This document shows, piece after piece, positions 1-9,566 of a stretch of 29,291 nt of DNA. The position numbers and the translations under genes were made by a program. Source of the DNA: Saccoglossus kowalevskii (lineage: Eukaryota; Hemichordata; Enteropneusta; Harrimaniidae). The stretch spans positions 1,305,647-1,334,937 of the forward strand of contig NW_003149765.1 of the NCBI RefSeq assembly GCF_000003605.2, written 5' to 3'. Each line of letters starts with the position of its first letter. The first letter of the stretch is position 1. The notes under the pieces are model-generated. The model saw only the letters and a list, made by a program, of their open reading frames with translations, had not been told where the DNA came from and ran no database searches.

Positions 1-1451
1 ATCCGAAAGGCAGTAATCGCAAAAAGAAATCGTGGCGCTGTGTCTCCTCATCAAGTAGCGAGAGTCAATTGTTTGAAGGGGTCCTGTAAGCACGCGGGGC
101 AATATATAAACACGGACAATGCATCAAAGACCAATATTGATCAGATTAACAAATTGATATCGAGTGTTGTTTATCTTAGTACGAGTGGAGCGATAAAAAA
201 AACAGCAATGAAACCACATAATTATCGTCAGCACATACGCATGCCACCTGCAACAGTGACAATCACTGAATCTCACCGATAGCGCTGTAGATATGAAAAT
301 TTTAAAATCAGTTTAAACGGTGAGTTATGAGATTAAACGGGGTCAACTCGTATATTTTAATATTATATTGAACATTGAAAAAAACGGTCGTAGATCGCTG
401 CGTAGTTTTTAACACGCATCGCTCCACCTGCCCGAATCACCAGAAAGTGTCGTATATAAACGGCCTCCGGGCGCGTTCACTTTTTGTTTTCTATACTTAG
501 CATCTTCATTTGCATTGAAAGAAATTCATTGACGATTTTAGCGATCTTTTCTTACTCACTGGTGCCTCATTGAGCCCAAACTGGTTGACAATGTCTGTTC
601 ATCGCTATTACCAATTGTGACATTTCAATATAAAAGTCTCCGTCTTGTCACAGAGCCGTTTTGCCATTGATTAGAAAGGGCATATTAACTTAATTTAATT
701 ACATGACGGCGAGCCGTGTTTGGGGAAAACACACCGTGCACCCCTTCTGCCACCGTTCTTTATATAGCTACATTTCACCAATCTGTTTGCAAGTACTTCC
801 TAAATTGTCGGTGCATGAGGTCGTGCCTTTGTCTATTTTTTTTTCTTTTGCCGGGGGGAAATAATCACTACTGCCATTAACGAGTCCGCGACGCCTCGAG
901 GACCGGGGTTGGTCAAGGGTAAAGCGAGGCTTTGTCAGGACGAGACATCCAATATGACATTGATTTCATCTGTCCTTTTTTTCACCATATGAATATAATT
1001 ATAAGTATTGTGTTGCACGTCAACGAGAGTACATCAATGGATAATAAAGATGCCGGCATTCTGATTGAAATTTTAAATACGACGAGAAAGGCCTATTCAT
1101 AAGTTGACTCCAAAAAAAATCAAGCATAACACCACGAGAAACTGCACCATTGTGAAACCAGACTTGTCAGTCTAGAGATGAAAATCGAGCCGTCTAAAAC
1201 ATAATGTTATTGTATGGGACATATCCAGCATACAGGTGTAGGGTACAGTCATAGTGCAAAATAATAAACTTTTTCACTTAAGAACGTCATATTCTCGATC
1301 GAGTTTTAAGTGTGTTCCACTGATTCGAAGATAAAGTTCGCATTTTTACAGAATATGTAGTCTTTAAAAATGTATCTCAAATTCTGACCAATAATAAAAA
1401 TGTATAAGACCCTAATTCAAATACAAGCATAGACTATTCCATGGGGTGTGG
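1..1451. other. Poxn downstream intron or 3' region, no certain gene
   Basis: No conserved coding segment is recognised here. On the minus strand two weak phase-1 acceptors open very short terminal frames (1060-1020 and 427-363) that could end Poxn. A GC-richer patch lies at about 870-930. The short plus-strand ORF at 40-282 has no family resemblance and ordinary low-complexity composition. Confidence 0.5.
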
Positions 1452-1606
1452 AGTGAACGAATGAACGAATGAACGAACGAATGAACGAATGAATGAACGA
1501 ATGAATGAACGAATGAATGAATGAATGAATGAATGAATGAATGAATGAATGAATGAATGAATGAATGAATGAATGAATGAATGAATGAATGAATGAATGA
1601 ATGAAC
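1452..1606 (+). repeat. (GAAT)n microsatellite with GAAC interruptions
   Basis: A tetranucleotide array of about 155 bp lies in the last visible Poxn intron, about 50 bp past the donor. Its left half mixes GAAC and GAAT; its right half is pure GAAT. On the minus strand it reads as FIHS/FIRS repeats, which produces a spurious 201-codon ORF. Confidence 0.95.
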
Positions 1607-1657
1607 TTAGTTTGGGATCAATACGAAAACAAAAGTGGAATTTTTTTCCGTACACAC

Positions 1658-2015
1658 CTTTCATGACAGTAGTCCAGGCATGAGGCTCGTCCACCGACCG
1701 CTTTCTCTTTAGACCACCGTTAAGTCGTTTGTCGTCGCCGGTAAGGGAGGCGCAGGATGTCTGCATGGCCGCCGGTGACATTGCCATAGTGGTTGAGGTA
1801 GGCAACGGCGTGTTGATGAACGACGAAGAGCTGAGAGGCGAAGTCACAATCTGCTGCTGTTGTTGGTTCAGAATGTCTTCGATAGAGTGGGACCTGTTGA
1901 CGCCACCGTGTATGCCATGAAGACGTGACATTGCCAGTGTATGGTCGGTCGGTTTCTGTGGAGTCGGTGCGGGGAGTGTTTGAAGAACTGGAGGCAACTG
2001 ACTGTGAATCAAGTC
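1658..2015 (-). CDS. Poxn: Poxn exon: octapeptide-like motif, Gln run and basic cluster
   Basis: This exon is 358 nt: 119 codons plus one base. The acceptor is tgcattattttgcAG (AG at 2017-2016); the donor is AAAG|GTGTGT (GT at 1657-1656). It encodes a low-complexity linker ([19 protein letters not shown]), then [11 protein letters not shown], five Gln in all, Ser/Thr/Pro/Met-rich sequence, and [11 protein letters not shown] near the end. HSIEDILN fits the Pax octapeptide/eh1 class that recruits Groucho/TLE corepressors (family knowledge). KRKR may be a nuclear localisation signal (inference). Reading on past the donor enters a tetranucleotide microsatellite that translates as FIHS repeats, which confirms that the coding sequence must end by splicing before it. 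Confidence 0.88.
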
Positions 2016-5000
2016 CTGCAAAATAATGCACAGATACACAAACGCATGTTTAAAAATATTGTAATTAACTTTAAAGATGACAGTACATATAACAGATTGT
2101 TTGCAGGGTTCGTAGTGGACGTATCAACAATCTACTGGTAGAATTTTGATTATTGTGGTGTTCACGTCACAAATAAATCCACAAAATGAGCGACTTTATT
2201 TTGAATTTCTTCTAACTGAAAAATTACATAGCTGTCACTCAGTAAATCCTATCGGGACTATGTCGTACTGAATTTAACCTGTCTATTTATTAATAATTAT
2301 TGTCAAATATTTCAAGTTGGTGTCAAGTTCCAGTTTTCTGCCGGAGAGGACATCACGCAACGGTTTGCCAAATAGTTGCCTTAATTGATTGATTAGTTGA
2401 CTTATTGATTGATTGATTTCGCATGTCTTCTTACCTTATCGCCTATGCTATTAGTACTGTTACGTAATATACGGTTGATGGAACTGACGCTAGGAATTGT
2501 ATTTTCATCGCAAACTCTTTCTTGCAACAATTTGTCACGGATTTCCCAAGCAAAGATTGAGGGGTTTTCTTGTTTGTACTGTAATATCTTCTTTACAACT
2601 AACGGGGTCGCAACCTGAAAATTTATAGAAAGAAAAAAAAAGGTGTCTTGTTTATGTCTGGTCGTGCTCAGAATCAAACAACGAAACGTGACCATAAATT
2701 ACTTGTATTCAATGCAACTGTTTTCGATCACGTGCTCACTGACACGATTGCAATTTGATTTAAACGCGATATCTTTCCGTCAGTCGAAACTGGACTTGAC
2801 ATGTGATTTTTTTCTGGATTGGACAGTCGGTGTATTGTCAATTATCGAATAATGTGCGCAGTTTGCATTACAAATCGAAAAATCAATGAATTTCGATGAA
2901 AGGTATTTAAATTTATCTTCCTAAGCCATGGAGCTTAAACAATCACAGCATAATAGAAAATAAGCGACTTGTATTATTCTTCTGAGGGCCTGCAGGAGGG
3001 GGGGGGGGCTCACGACATTACGCAGTTATATGAGGGTTAAAACGATTAATTTATGATGCATCGTGTGCCCTACCTTAGGCTTACTTCCTCCAATATTTCC
3101 TGGTCGAATAGAACCAGTTTCATAATAACGCGTCAGTATTTTGCTCACACAGCCATGGGAGACGAGTAGCTGCCGGGAAATGTCGCAAGGTCTGACACCG
3201 AGATGGGCTAGTTCCACTATGCGTGCACGTATGAAATCAGGTAGCGGTCGTCCGTTGACAAAAACGCCCCCGAGTTGGTTGACTCCAGCTTGTCCTATAA
3301 ATAGCATGTCGAAGGAAAAAAAAGAAAGGAAAATAACAGTTTATATACTGTAAATCAAATAAACACGGCACAGGACCCCGCGTTGTAACGATGTAGACTT
3401 GGACACAGTTGAGAGAGTGATAGAGGATTTATGCGGTGAACGCATAGGGCAGCTGCATGTTTGTAACACAAAGCGTACAGGGACCAGTAGAAAGTTTGCT
3501 TGTGGTTTAGCAATTACTCGTCTGTCGGGGTCTGCAAGTTGTATCAACACCGTACGCAGATATAGTCTAAAACATATCAATGTACTGAATGCTATATACA
3601 TTAACACAAATCATGGAATCTTTTGTTTAACGTCTCTTTGTAGCGACGCTCACAGTATTTGTTTTGTTAAAAGTTTACCAGAATCAGCCGATATTGTTCC
3701 GCGAACATTAAGAGAGAAGTTTGGTGCAGATTTTATCATTCCGCCATGATTTTTGATATTGTAATAAACGCCACGATAAGATCGACTGACTTGTGATATG
3801 AATACGTTATGCACCCCTTGGCTACTGCCACTTAACAAAATCCAAACAATTTTACTTGTTTTTTTTATCACGATTTCAAGTACTCATATTGCGCCAGTAT
3901 TTTTCTTTTCTTAAAGGGGTCCCGTCCCATCACTACACTGAACGGATTTTAGCCCCAGGCAAGGTGGTCTGACAATGGTTGACTGTCGAACAAAGTCTGT
4001 TGCGTATTAGGCTTCCGTTTGAACAGCAGAAAAATAAGTCAGCTTTTCGGTCGAAATGATGAATAATAGAACAGTCTCAACCGGTACTTGTAATTTAGAT
4101 TTATTGCTCAATTCTGAGTTTTCGGCACTAAATCAAGACATGGTTGTCCAACATATTTAACCATCTGTGTATTTAGTTATATCCCGAAAATCACCTCTTT
4201 TCCGTGAATGACCGATTTATTTGAGTAAACATGTCTCAACATTTGGAGATGTCGTTCCTTTTTTGTTGTTATTGAAAACGTTAATAAGCGCAGGGTATAA
4301 CAAATGAACAGACCAAACATAATTGAAACCATGGAAACCATGCGGGACAATGTCGCATCAAATCATTCATAGAAAATATGTTTGTATTTTTTCTAAGCAA
4401 AAGAAAAAAAAAAAGGGTAAGATTGAAAATAACTTTGTGTTTTAAGGTCGCGGCTACAACCGTAAACATATCTCCCGAAACCCCAGAAATTAGCGTGTGT
4501 GTTGATATCGCCTTGCCTCATTTGCCTCGTTATGGATCAATGGAGCCTGACACAGGTTAAATTTAACACCGTGAAGCCGCAACATGTCAGCTCCCGATCC
4601 AGTCAACTATGCAACTACTGTTACGACTATAGTACTGATTCTTTTTAAACCGCGTTTAAATCCGTAGAAGTAGAAAAAATGGTATACAATTATGTTTATT
4701 ATCGAATTTAAAAAAAACAACAACAAAAAAACGGATTTCATTAAAGCATAATTTGCATAATTTACAAATGTTTAAATTTTTTAAAATACACTTTAGGTTC
4801 AAAATTCAAACCAGATATTTTTATCGAATATCGTGATGTGTAAGGTGAATTGCAGCGATAACCAAATTCATTGAAAACAGTGGGCGATTATTATAGACAA
4901 TCCAAGGATGACATATATTATACTACTGCCCTCTGGTGGCGAATATGTCAATTACCGTGATTTCACCATCTGTTAATACAGAGGTAATCAGTTTTTATTT

Positions 5001-5030
5001 TTCAATAAATTTCTTACCCGTATGCGGCAT
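1658..5030 (-). CDS. Poxn: Pox neuro-type Pax transcription factor, partial CDS: join of 5030-5018, 3294-3074, 2614-2435, 2015-1658 (minus strand)
   Basis: This is a nuclear paired-domain transcription factor. In Drosophila, Poxn specifies chemosensory bristle and other neural fates. Seen: the spliced reading frame gives 257 complete codons plus one base. It starts [20 protein letters not shown], which agrees with the Drosophila Poxn start as I remember it. The paired domain covers residues about 5-132: the PAI half has [20 protein letters not shown] and [12 protein letters not shown]; the RED half has VATP, FAWEIRD and [12 protein letters not shown]. Leu instead of Arg/Gln at paired-domain position 44 (SRQLLVSHG) and GQAGVNQ are Poxn-like rather than Pax6- or Pax2/5/8-like. 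An octapeptide-like HSIEDILN lies at residues 181-188 and a basic KRKR at 241-244. No homeodomain is seen, as expected for Poxn. All four introns have GT/AG borders and consistent phases (1, 0, 0, 1). The stop codon is not located, so the CDS is 3'-incomplete. A divergent Pax2/5/8 or PaxB-type gene is the main alternative, and is less likely. Confidence 0.94.
2435..2614 (-). CDS. Poxn: Poxn exon: RED subdomain of the paired domain
   Basis: This exon is 180 nt, 60 codons, phase 0 at both ends. The acceptor is a strong pyrimidine tract ending in attttcAG (AG at 2616-2615). The donor is GATAAG|GTAAGAAG (GT at 2434-2433). It starts [10 protein letters not shown], contains [14 protein letters not shown] and [13 protein letters not shown], and so completes the second helix-turn-helix of the paired domain. 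VVKKI and INRILRN are Poxn-like. The last seven residues (TNSIGDK) leave the domain. The introns on both sides are under 500 bp. Confidence 0.95.
2998..3008 (+). repeat. homopolymer G11
   Basis: Eleven consecutive G on the plus strand lie in the second Poxn coding intron, 66 bp downstream (in the gene's direction) of its donor. The length is prone to sequencing error and slippage. Confidence 0.9.
3074..3294 (-). CDS. Poxn: Poxn exon: PAI subdomain of the paired domain
   Basis: This exon is 221 nt: two bases completing the split Gly codon, then 73 codons ending in GGSKPK. The acceptor is a T-rich tract ending in atttatAG (AG at 3296-3295). The donor is CCTAAG|GTAGGG (GT at 3073-3072). It encodes the beta-hairpin [17 protein letters not shown] and the first helix-turn-helix with recognition helix HGCVSKIL, which contact DNA in known Pax structures. 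The intron after the SKPK block sits where many Pax genes have one. In-frame ATAG codons before the acceptor keep the frame open upstream, so a naive start at M-L-F-I would be wrong. Confidence 0.95.
3295..5017 (-). other. Poxn intron 1 (after the MPHT exon)
   Basis: This 1.7-kb intron holds A- and T-rich tracts, a POU-octamer-like ATTTGCAT at 4751-4758, and no recognised exon. A 116-codon plus-strand ORF (3399-3749) lies antisense to the gene and matches nothing I know. Its composition does not look constrained and I do not annotate it as a gene. Confidence 0.7.
4751..4758 (+). promoter_or_regulatory. POU octamer-like motif in intron 1
   Basis: ATTTGCAT, the octamer bound by POU factors, occurs in an AT-rich stretch of intron 1. 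The motif is exact, but one 8-mer in 29 kb of AT-rich DNA is weak evidence. Confidence 0.15.
5018..5030 (-). CDS. Poxn: Poxn first coding exon (start codon plus four and one-third codons)
   Basis: The coding part of this exon is only 13 nt: ATG CCG CAT ACG G, followed directly by the donor GTAAGAA (GT at 5017-5016). It encodes M-P-H-T and the first base of Gly. The next exon supplies GA CAA GCT, so the junction reads MPHTG-QAGVNQ, the usual Poxn amino terminus. The start has A at -3 (acaataATG). No other ATG lies between this codon and the proposed acceptor at 5076-5075. The intron that follows (5017-3295) is about 1.7 kb and phase 1. The exon is too short for any ORF scan and was found by searching for this N-terminus next to a donor. 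Confidence 0.88.
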
Positions 5031-5074
5031 TATTGTAGCGTTTTCCTGGAGTGACAGTATCTTCAGCAAATTTC
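5031..5074 (-). other. Poxn: Poxn 5'UTR part of the start-codon exon
   Basis: Upstream of the start codon the minus strand has a good acceptor, tgtgttttctcaactgcAG (AG at 5076-5075), followed by 44 nt without an ATG. This suggests the start-codon exon is 5074-5018 and that a noncoding exon lies further upstream. The frame above the ATG stays open back to the acceptor, so an N-terminal extension is not formally excluded. The match of MPHTG to Poxn argues for the start at 5030. A second possible acceptor is ctccAG at 5048-5047. Confidence 0.5.
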
Positions 5075-6970
5075 CTGCAGTTGAGAAAACACAGGGATAA
5101 ACATCAATTACACGTCGTACATTGCTTTCATTCATAATCAATGAAGACGTCGCGTTTTTTTTTTCACCGTCAATGCGTTGACAGGCCGAGTATAAGTAAG
5201 AATTAAATCACAGTTCCTCTCGCGCGCCAGTCTCAGACAATGCAACGTACGAATCATAACAATAATACATCAACTAACAAATTGACAGGAAATCGAAGCA
5301 AAAACTGACATGTTAAAATCAATGAATATTCTTTAAATTAAAAAAAGTCGCTTAAACAAAACGAACAAGTGACTGAATCCACAAACGCAATGGTATTCGA
5401 ATTGTGGTGGAACAGGTGCAAGCGAGAAATGCCGACTTCCTCTTAACAACGACAGTAGACAGAATTTGTTAACAGGGTGAATAACGATGGCAAGTTGATT
5501 AAAAACAAGACACGTGAAATTCTTAAATAATATTGCTAACGCAGCGTAAGCGTAGTAAAGCGAAGCTTTCTTTCCATGGTGGTCACGTACGAGGCTCTTA
5601 ATACACTTAACCCCCGTGTCATTCTGTCTCAGGTCCACCGGTGCGCAAACAACATGAGGAAAATAAACACGGCACGCCGGTATATTAAACTTCTCATCAT
5701 GATATTGAAAACCCACCACGCAATGATGCAGTCGAGAACTTAACGTGTACGAATTTATTCTATGGCGGCTGTGCTGGAGTCGCTGATGCGATAGTGTCCG
5801 TTGGAAGTGTCTGAGTTACTGGTATACCTCTACGTATAAGCGTCTTATACTTGTCGCTAACGCAATCGACCAATCACCGCGAGTCGCTCGTTACTTTGTA
5901 CCCAATAAAGTATGAATGGCACTGACCAGTAGCACGCTTAGCGTAAACGCTGGGCGTGGCTGAACCTGTGTAAATGTTGGTATAGTCACTATATATGCAC
6001 TTTAAACAAACAAAACAATCAGTATATAGTAGGTGCCAAGTTAAATGACAATAATAGATCTGTTCACTCAGATGGAAGAATAAACACAAACACTCCAAAC
6101 TTAAAATACGCTATACTTTTGTCTTTAAACATTAAGTTATGTGTCACATCGCAGTATGAAAAAACAAGGTTCGACGTTCATTAATGTGATGAGGAACAAC
6201 ATATTGTCAACATCATCTACAAGACAGCAGAATCTATATTATCTCGCAAAATATAAAAAGTGGTATTGAAGATGATCGGTCTAGACAAGGCATTCATGTC
6301 GATTCCCCATCTGTACTTATATATATTCTAAACAGAATTAGGATCCTTTCAGAATAGATAACACCATCAAACGGTTAGGCCAAAGTTGTCAGCAATCAAA
6401 TCGAATTGGTTACGCGATTCGTCTTAGCACATTGACCACGGTGAAAGACTGTCAGATAAGCATCGAGAATTCATACGCCAATGAACCACCATGAATTCAC
6501 ATTCACAAACATTGTTTTCATTGGATGACAGATGTTGTCAGGGCCGTTTTACTCGCGTTTAATTTTCAGTAGTATTTTTTTTTCAAAGTAGAAAATAACG
6601 AAAGACTAGTTCCATTTTTCGGAGTAGTTCACCATATGCAACCATCAGACTAGTAAGTAAGTGAATGCAACCATAACGCTGCACGGTATGGCCGAGTTCG
6701 ACCATTACGTATTTTCGCTGGCGGCCGGCACTCCGCGTCGTCGCAGTGTCATCGGTGCATATCGTGACCGATTCGGCGAAACTGGTCAAGTATTGAAATC
6801 CTTGAGTCAACGCGTGTCATCAAAAGAAGAAAATACATGCTGGCGATTTTTTTTTCTTTGAATTCGTCAAATAATAAAAGCAACTTTTCGCATAGAAAGT
6901 ACAATAACATCCCCAGTTGACGGATGGCAGAAGATGAGAGGAAGAGCAAGAGTTGTTTTTTTCGACTTAC
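5075..6970 (-). other. putative first (5'UTR) intron of Poxn
   Basis: If the noncoding first exon is right, this 1.9-kb stretch is its intron. It contains an unassigned 128-codon minus-strand ORF (5719-5333) and a GC-richer patch at 6680-6800. The patch has a plus-strand open frame of 66 codons with well-mixed codon use. I recognise neither product. Confidence 0.4.
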
Positions 6971-7100
6971 CCGCAAGAGTAGTAGTTCCGCAGTATAGAC
7001 TCAGACGTGACAGCGAGCGAGCAAGTGAGGTTCTTCCAAGCCGAACAAGCTTCGAATGTGAGCGTTCAAGTAATGCGCTCGATTAAGAAGCGGAGCACCT
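6971..7100 (-). other. Poxn: putative noncoding first exon of Poxn
   Basis: The minus strand has a near-consensus donor CTTGCGG|GTAAGTCG (GT at 6970-6969). The 130 nt before it contain no ATG on the minus strand, and joining them to the acceptor at 5074 gives a 5'UTR of about 174 nt whose first ATG is the Poxn start. Promoter-like motifs stand just upstream. The 5' end is a guess from the TATA-like element. I see no coding similarity in the exon. The intron it would create is 6970-5075. It could instead belong to another transcript or be chance. Confidence 0.42.
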
Positions 7101-7112
7101 GCATCGATCCTT

Positions 7113-7158
7113 GTGGACCAGGCTTTTTAAACGGTCCACTGCGCATGCCCAATGAGGA
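7113..7158 (-). promoter_or_regulatory. promoter-like cluster upstream of Poxn (CCAAT-type, NRF1-like, TATA-like)
   Basis: Reading the minus strand toward Poxn, the order is ATTGG (inverted CCAAT), GCATGCGCA (NRF1-like core), then GTTTAAAAAGC (TATA-like, about 7132-7122). The TATA-like part is framed by a perfect 7-bp inverted repeat, GTGGACC at 7113-7119 and GGTCCAC at 7133-7139. The spacing predicts transcription starting near 7100. These are motif observations only. Confidence 0.3.
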
Positions 7159-7199
7159 CCATGGGCGGATATCCGGAGTAGTGGCGAAGCAGTAATAAA

Positions 7200-9485
7200 G
7201 CACTTTTCATAGTTTTATGAACGGAACCAATAATGTGTTTCCACGCTTAGCCTTCATTATGTGACTTTTGGCTTTAATAATACATGTTTAGGTTTGGGAT
7301 GATTGCAGCTGCCTTACTCCGATGAGCAATCTCAATGCGATGATTTCCTAAGGTTCTTAATGAATACATTCAAAAAACAGTGACAACTCCATATCAATGA
7401 TAAGAAGTTAGTCAAACTTTGTTGCCATAGTCCCCCCCCCCAAGTTTCTGTACATAACAACACTATTCTGACCACATACATGATGGTCTTACTCGTCTAA
7501 ACTGTTCTCCCAGGCCACGGTTGATCACGCATGAATATGACACTCTCGAGTTTTCATTTTGAGAAACTGGCGTATTCTAACAAAGAGAATGACACAAATA
7601 CTACCAGTATAGTTTAGGAACAAACTATGTGATGATTTGTTTATATGTACTTGACGATTCAGTTTCCCGGGCCACTAGATCAGTTCCTCCATCTCGAAGG
7701 TACTCAAAGTTGACATCGCCTATGACGCGCGTACAAAAAGAATCTTATAGAAGATCGCTAATAGATTTTCGCCAAACGTCGCTACTTATTTTGTAAGTGA
7801 ATCGGCACAGTAACGATTTCTCAGGTGCAGTCTGATTCCATAAACTGTATTTGTATCCATCCACCAGACTGTGTTATTTACTTTTTCCTGCATCCTCTCC
7901 CCCCTCCGATCCGGCTCACAGAGGAATAAACACCGATTATTGGTAATGGAAACGACGCCGAGCACAACCAGCGCGTGCCGTTGGATCGACAGCTTTACTT
8001 TACTAAATCTTAATGCGAAGTGATTTATATGATGGCTACATTAAGGCTTTTGAGAACTGTAGTCCAGCGACATTAACACCTTTAATAGCTCGAACGTTAA
8101 GTAGCGTTTCGCCAACTTAGATTCAACTTGGAGACGCGCGGTGCTGACCGAGTGAACGAATTCTCACAACCTCCCTTTGCATGGCACCCGCAACTCGCCC
8201 GACCGCCCCCAAATGACACATTATTTTGTAACAGTCTCATTAATTCAGGCGGAGAGAAAAGTCACTGCAATCAAACCCCCATTCATACTAATCTATTAAA
8301 ACGAATTTTGCCGTCACGACGAACATAAAACGGCATACCAGTGAGTAATTATGTGCGCTCACTGCAAGTCACCGGTTATAAAGTGTACTGTATGAGTGTT
8401 ACTAGTAACGCTATCCAGTCGTGGGAAAGCGTCCCAAAAGCATATGGTACCAACAAATTGGTGAGGTAAATAGTTTGCGTGTCTGCACTCCGCTTGTAAT
8501 CTTTCGGCAATGTTAACGTCTTGTTTGTGAGTGCGTGTTCACCTGACAACTTGGGGGCAAGGACACGCGAGTCAACAGTTTTCAAAGGAAGAAACCAAAA
8601 AGCTGCGCACATTTTTTATTATCAAAGGGATATTTCCCAACATGCATTGTTTTGTGTTTGTTGTTTTAGGCCTAGAGGGATTTTCAATGCCCTCTAGGTG
8701 TACCTTCTAGCACCACTGTGTTACAATTGTCAATAACAATACGCCATGAATACACCGTGCTTGCGGTTATCGTGTTAAGTTTTTGGATGTTCGTATTTTC
8801 GTTAAAATCACTGAGAGAGCTCATTATAATGTATAAAGTCGATATCTATTTTTATCCCAAAGTTAAAAGGATTAAACCAATTAACACATTTTAGAGGGAC
8901 GTTTCATCTTGAGTGTTTTTGTTTTCGTAATCGAATCACTTTTCTAATACTAGTACTCCAGTTTAAAGACACGTTTACACTCAACGCATGGCAGTCTAAT
9001 TTGGAAACGAAATGTCTTTGTTTACTCACGCTGTATTAATATTTAAAACAGAAACAAAACAATTTGATATGATTGGAATCCAAAAAAAATATATACAGCG
9101 TATTGTTGTCAGGTGATCATGAAGAAGAAACAATGAAAGTTCATCGAAATAAATTTTAAAACGTTATGATAAATCCATAACGTGTCGGTAACTGAGAAGC
9201 GAGTCGAGTACATGTATCTCATTCCAAGTAGTCGATATGAGTGTCGTTAACATACATAGCCCCGAGGCATCAAGAAATTACCGACTATATCGCCCTTGAT
9301 TTGGGTCAGTGGTAACGTTTTTTACTGCCGTTTCTAACTTCCTTTGCCTATCCATGCAGCCAAGTCTTCACGCTGCAACACAACGTGAAAATACACGTTT
9401 CCTCCCTCATATTTCGAACACCAACAAATAAATACTGTGACGTCATCTAACGCCAACTCCTGATTAAAGTTACCAGTTGGTCGGG
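7200..9485. other. gene-poor upstream region
   Basis: No conserved coding segment, tRNA or transposase is seen. It includes a C10 homopolymer (7432-7441), one perfect 9-bp-arm hairpin (8671-8698) and short chance ORFs (8128-8328 plus, 8612-8376 minus) without recognisable similarity. Confidence 0.6.
8671..8698. repeat. perfect inverted repeat, 9-bp arms
   Basis: CCTAGAGGG and CCCTCTAGG flank a 10-nt spacer, all matching. It may be a chance hairpin or the remnant of a small inverted-repeat element. Confidence 0.8.
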
Positions 9486-9497
9486 CTATATATATAT

Positions 9498-9562
<65 letters not shown>
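9486..9562. repeat. (AT)n microsatellite
   Basis: An alternating TA tract of about 75 bp with one ACATG interruption near the left, which makes that part self-complementary around CATG. It is followed by two copies of ttataaattaacac (9561 and 9592 areas). Confidence 0.95.

Positions 9563-9566
<4 letters not shown>

Noticed and set aside
541-632. Internal exon with donor CCA|GTGAGTAAG on the minus strand
   Set aside because: The open frame ending at this donor has no acceptor in the phase needed after exon 2015-1658, and its peptide has no similarity to Pax proteins.
1434-2039. 201-codon minus-strand ORF read as one protein with FIHS repeats
   Set aside because: Only 2015-1658 is coding. The repeats come from reading past the GTGTGT donor into the GAAT microsatellite, and the first residues lie upstream of the acceptor.
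3399-3749. 116-codon plus-strand ORF in Poxn intron 1
   Set aside because: It is antisense to an intron, shows no recognised domain or signal peptide, and its length is not beyond chance in this window.
5333-5719. 128-codon minus-strand ORF
   Set aside because: Longest unspliced non-Poxn frame apart from the repeat artefact. Composition is rich in F, L and scattered C without domain pattern, and no convincing splice sites connect it to Poxn.
8462-8480. let-7-like sequence tgaggtaaatagtttgcg
   Set aside because: It matches only part of the seed and lacks the conserved rest of the mature sequence. I saw no precursor hairpin.
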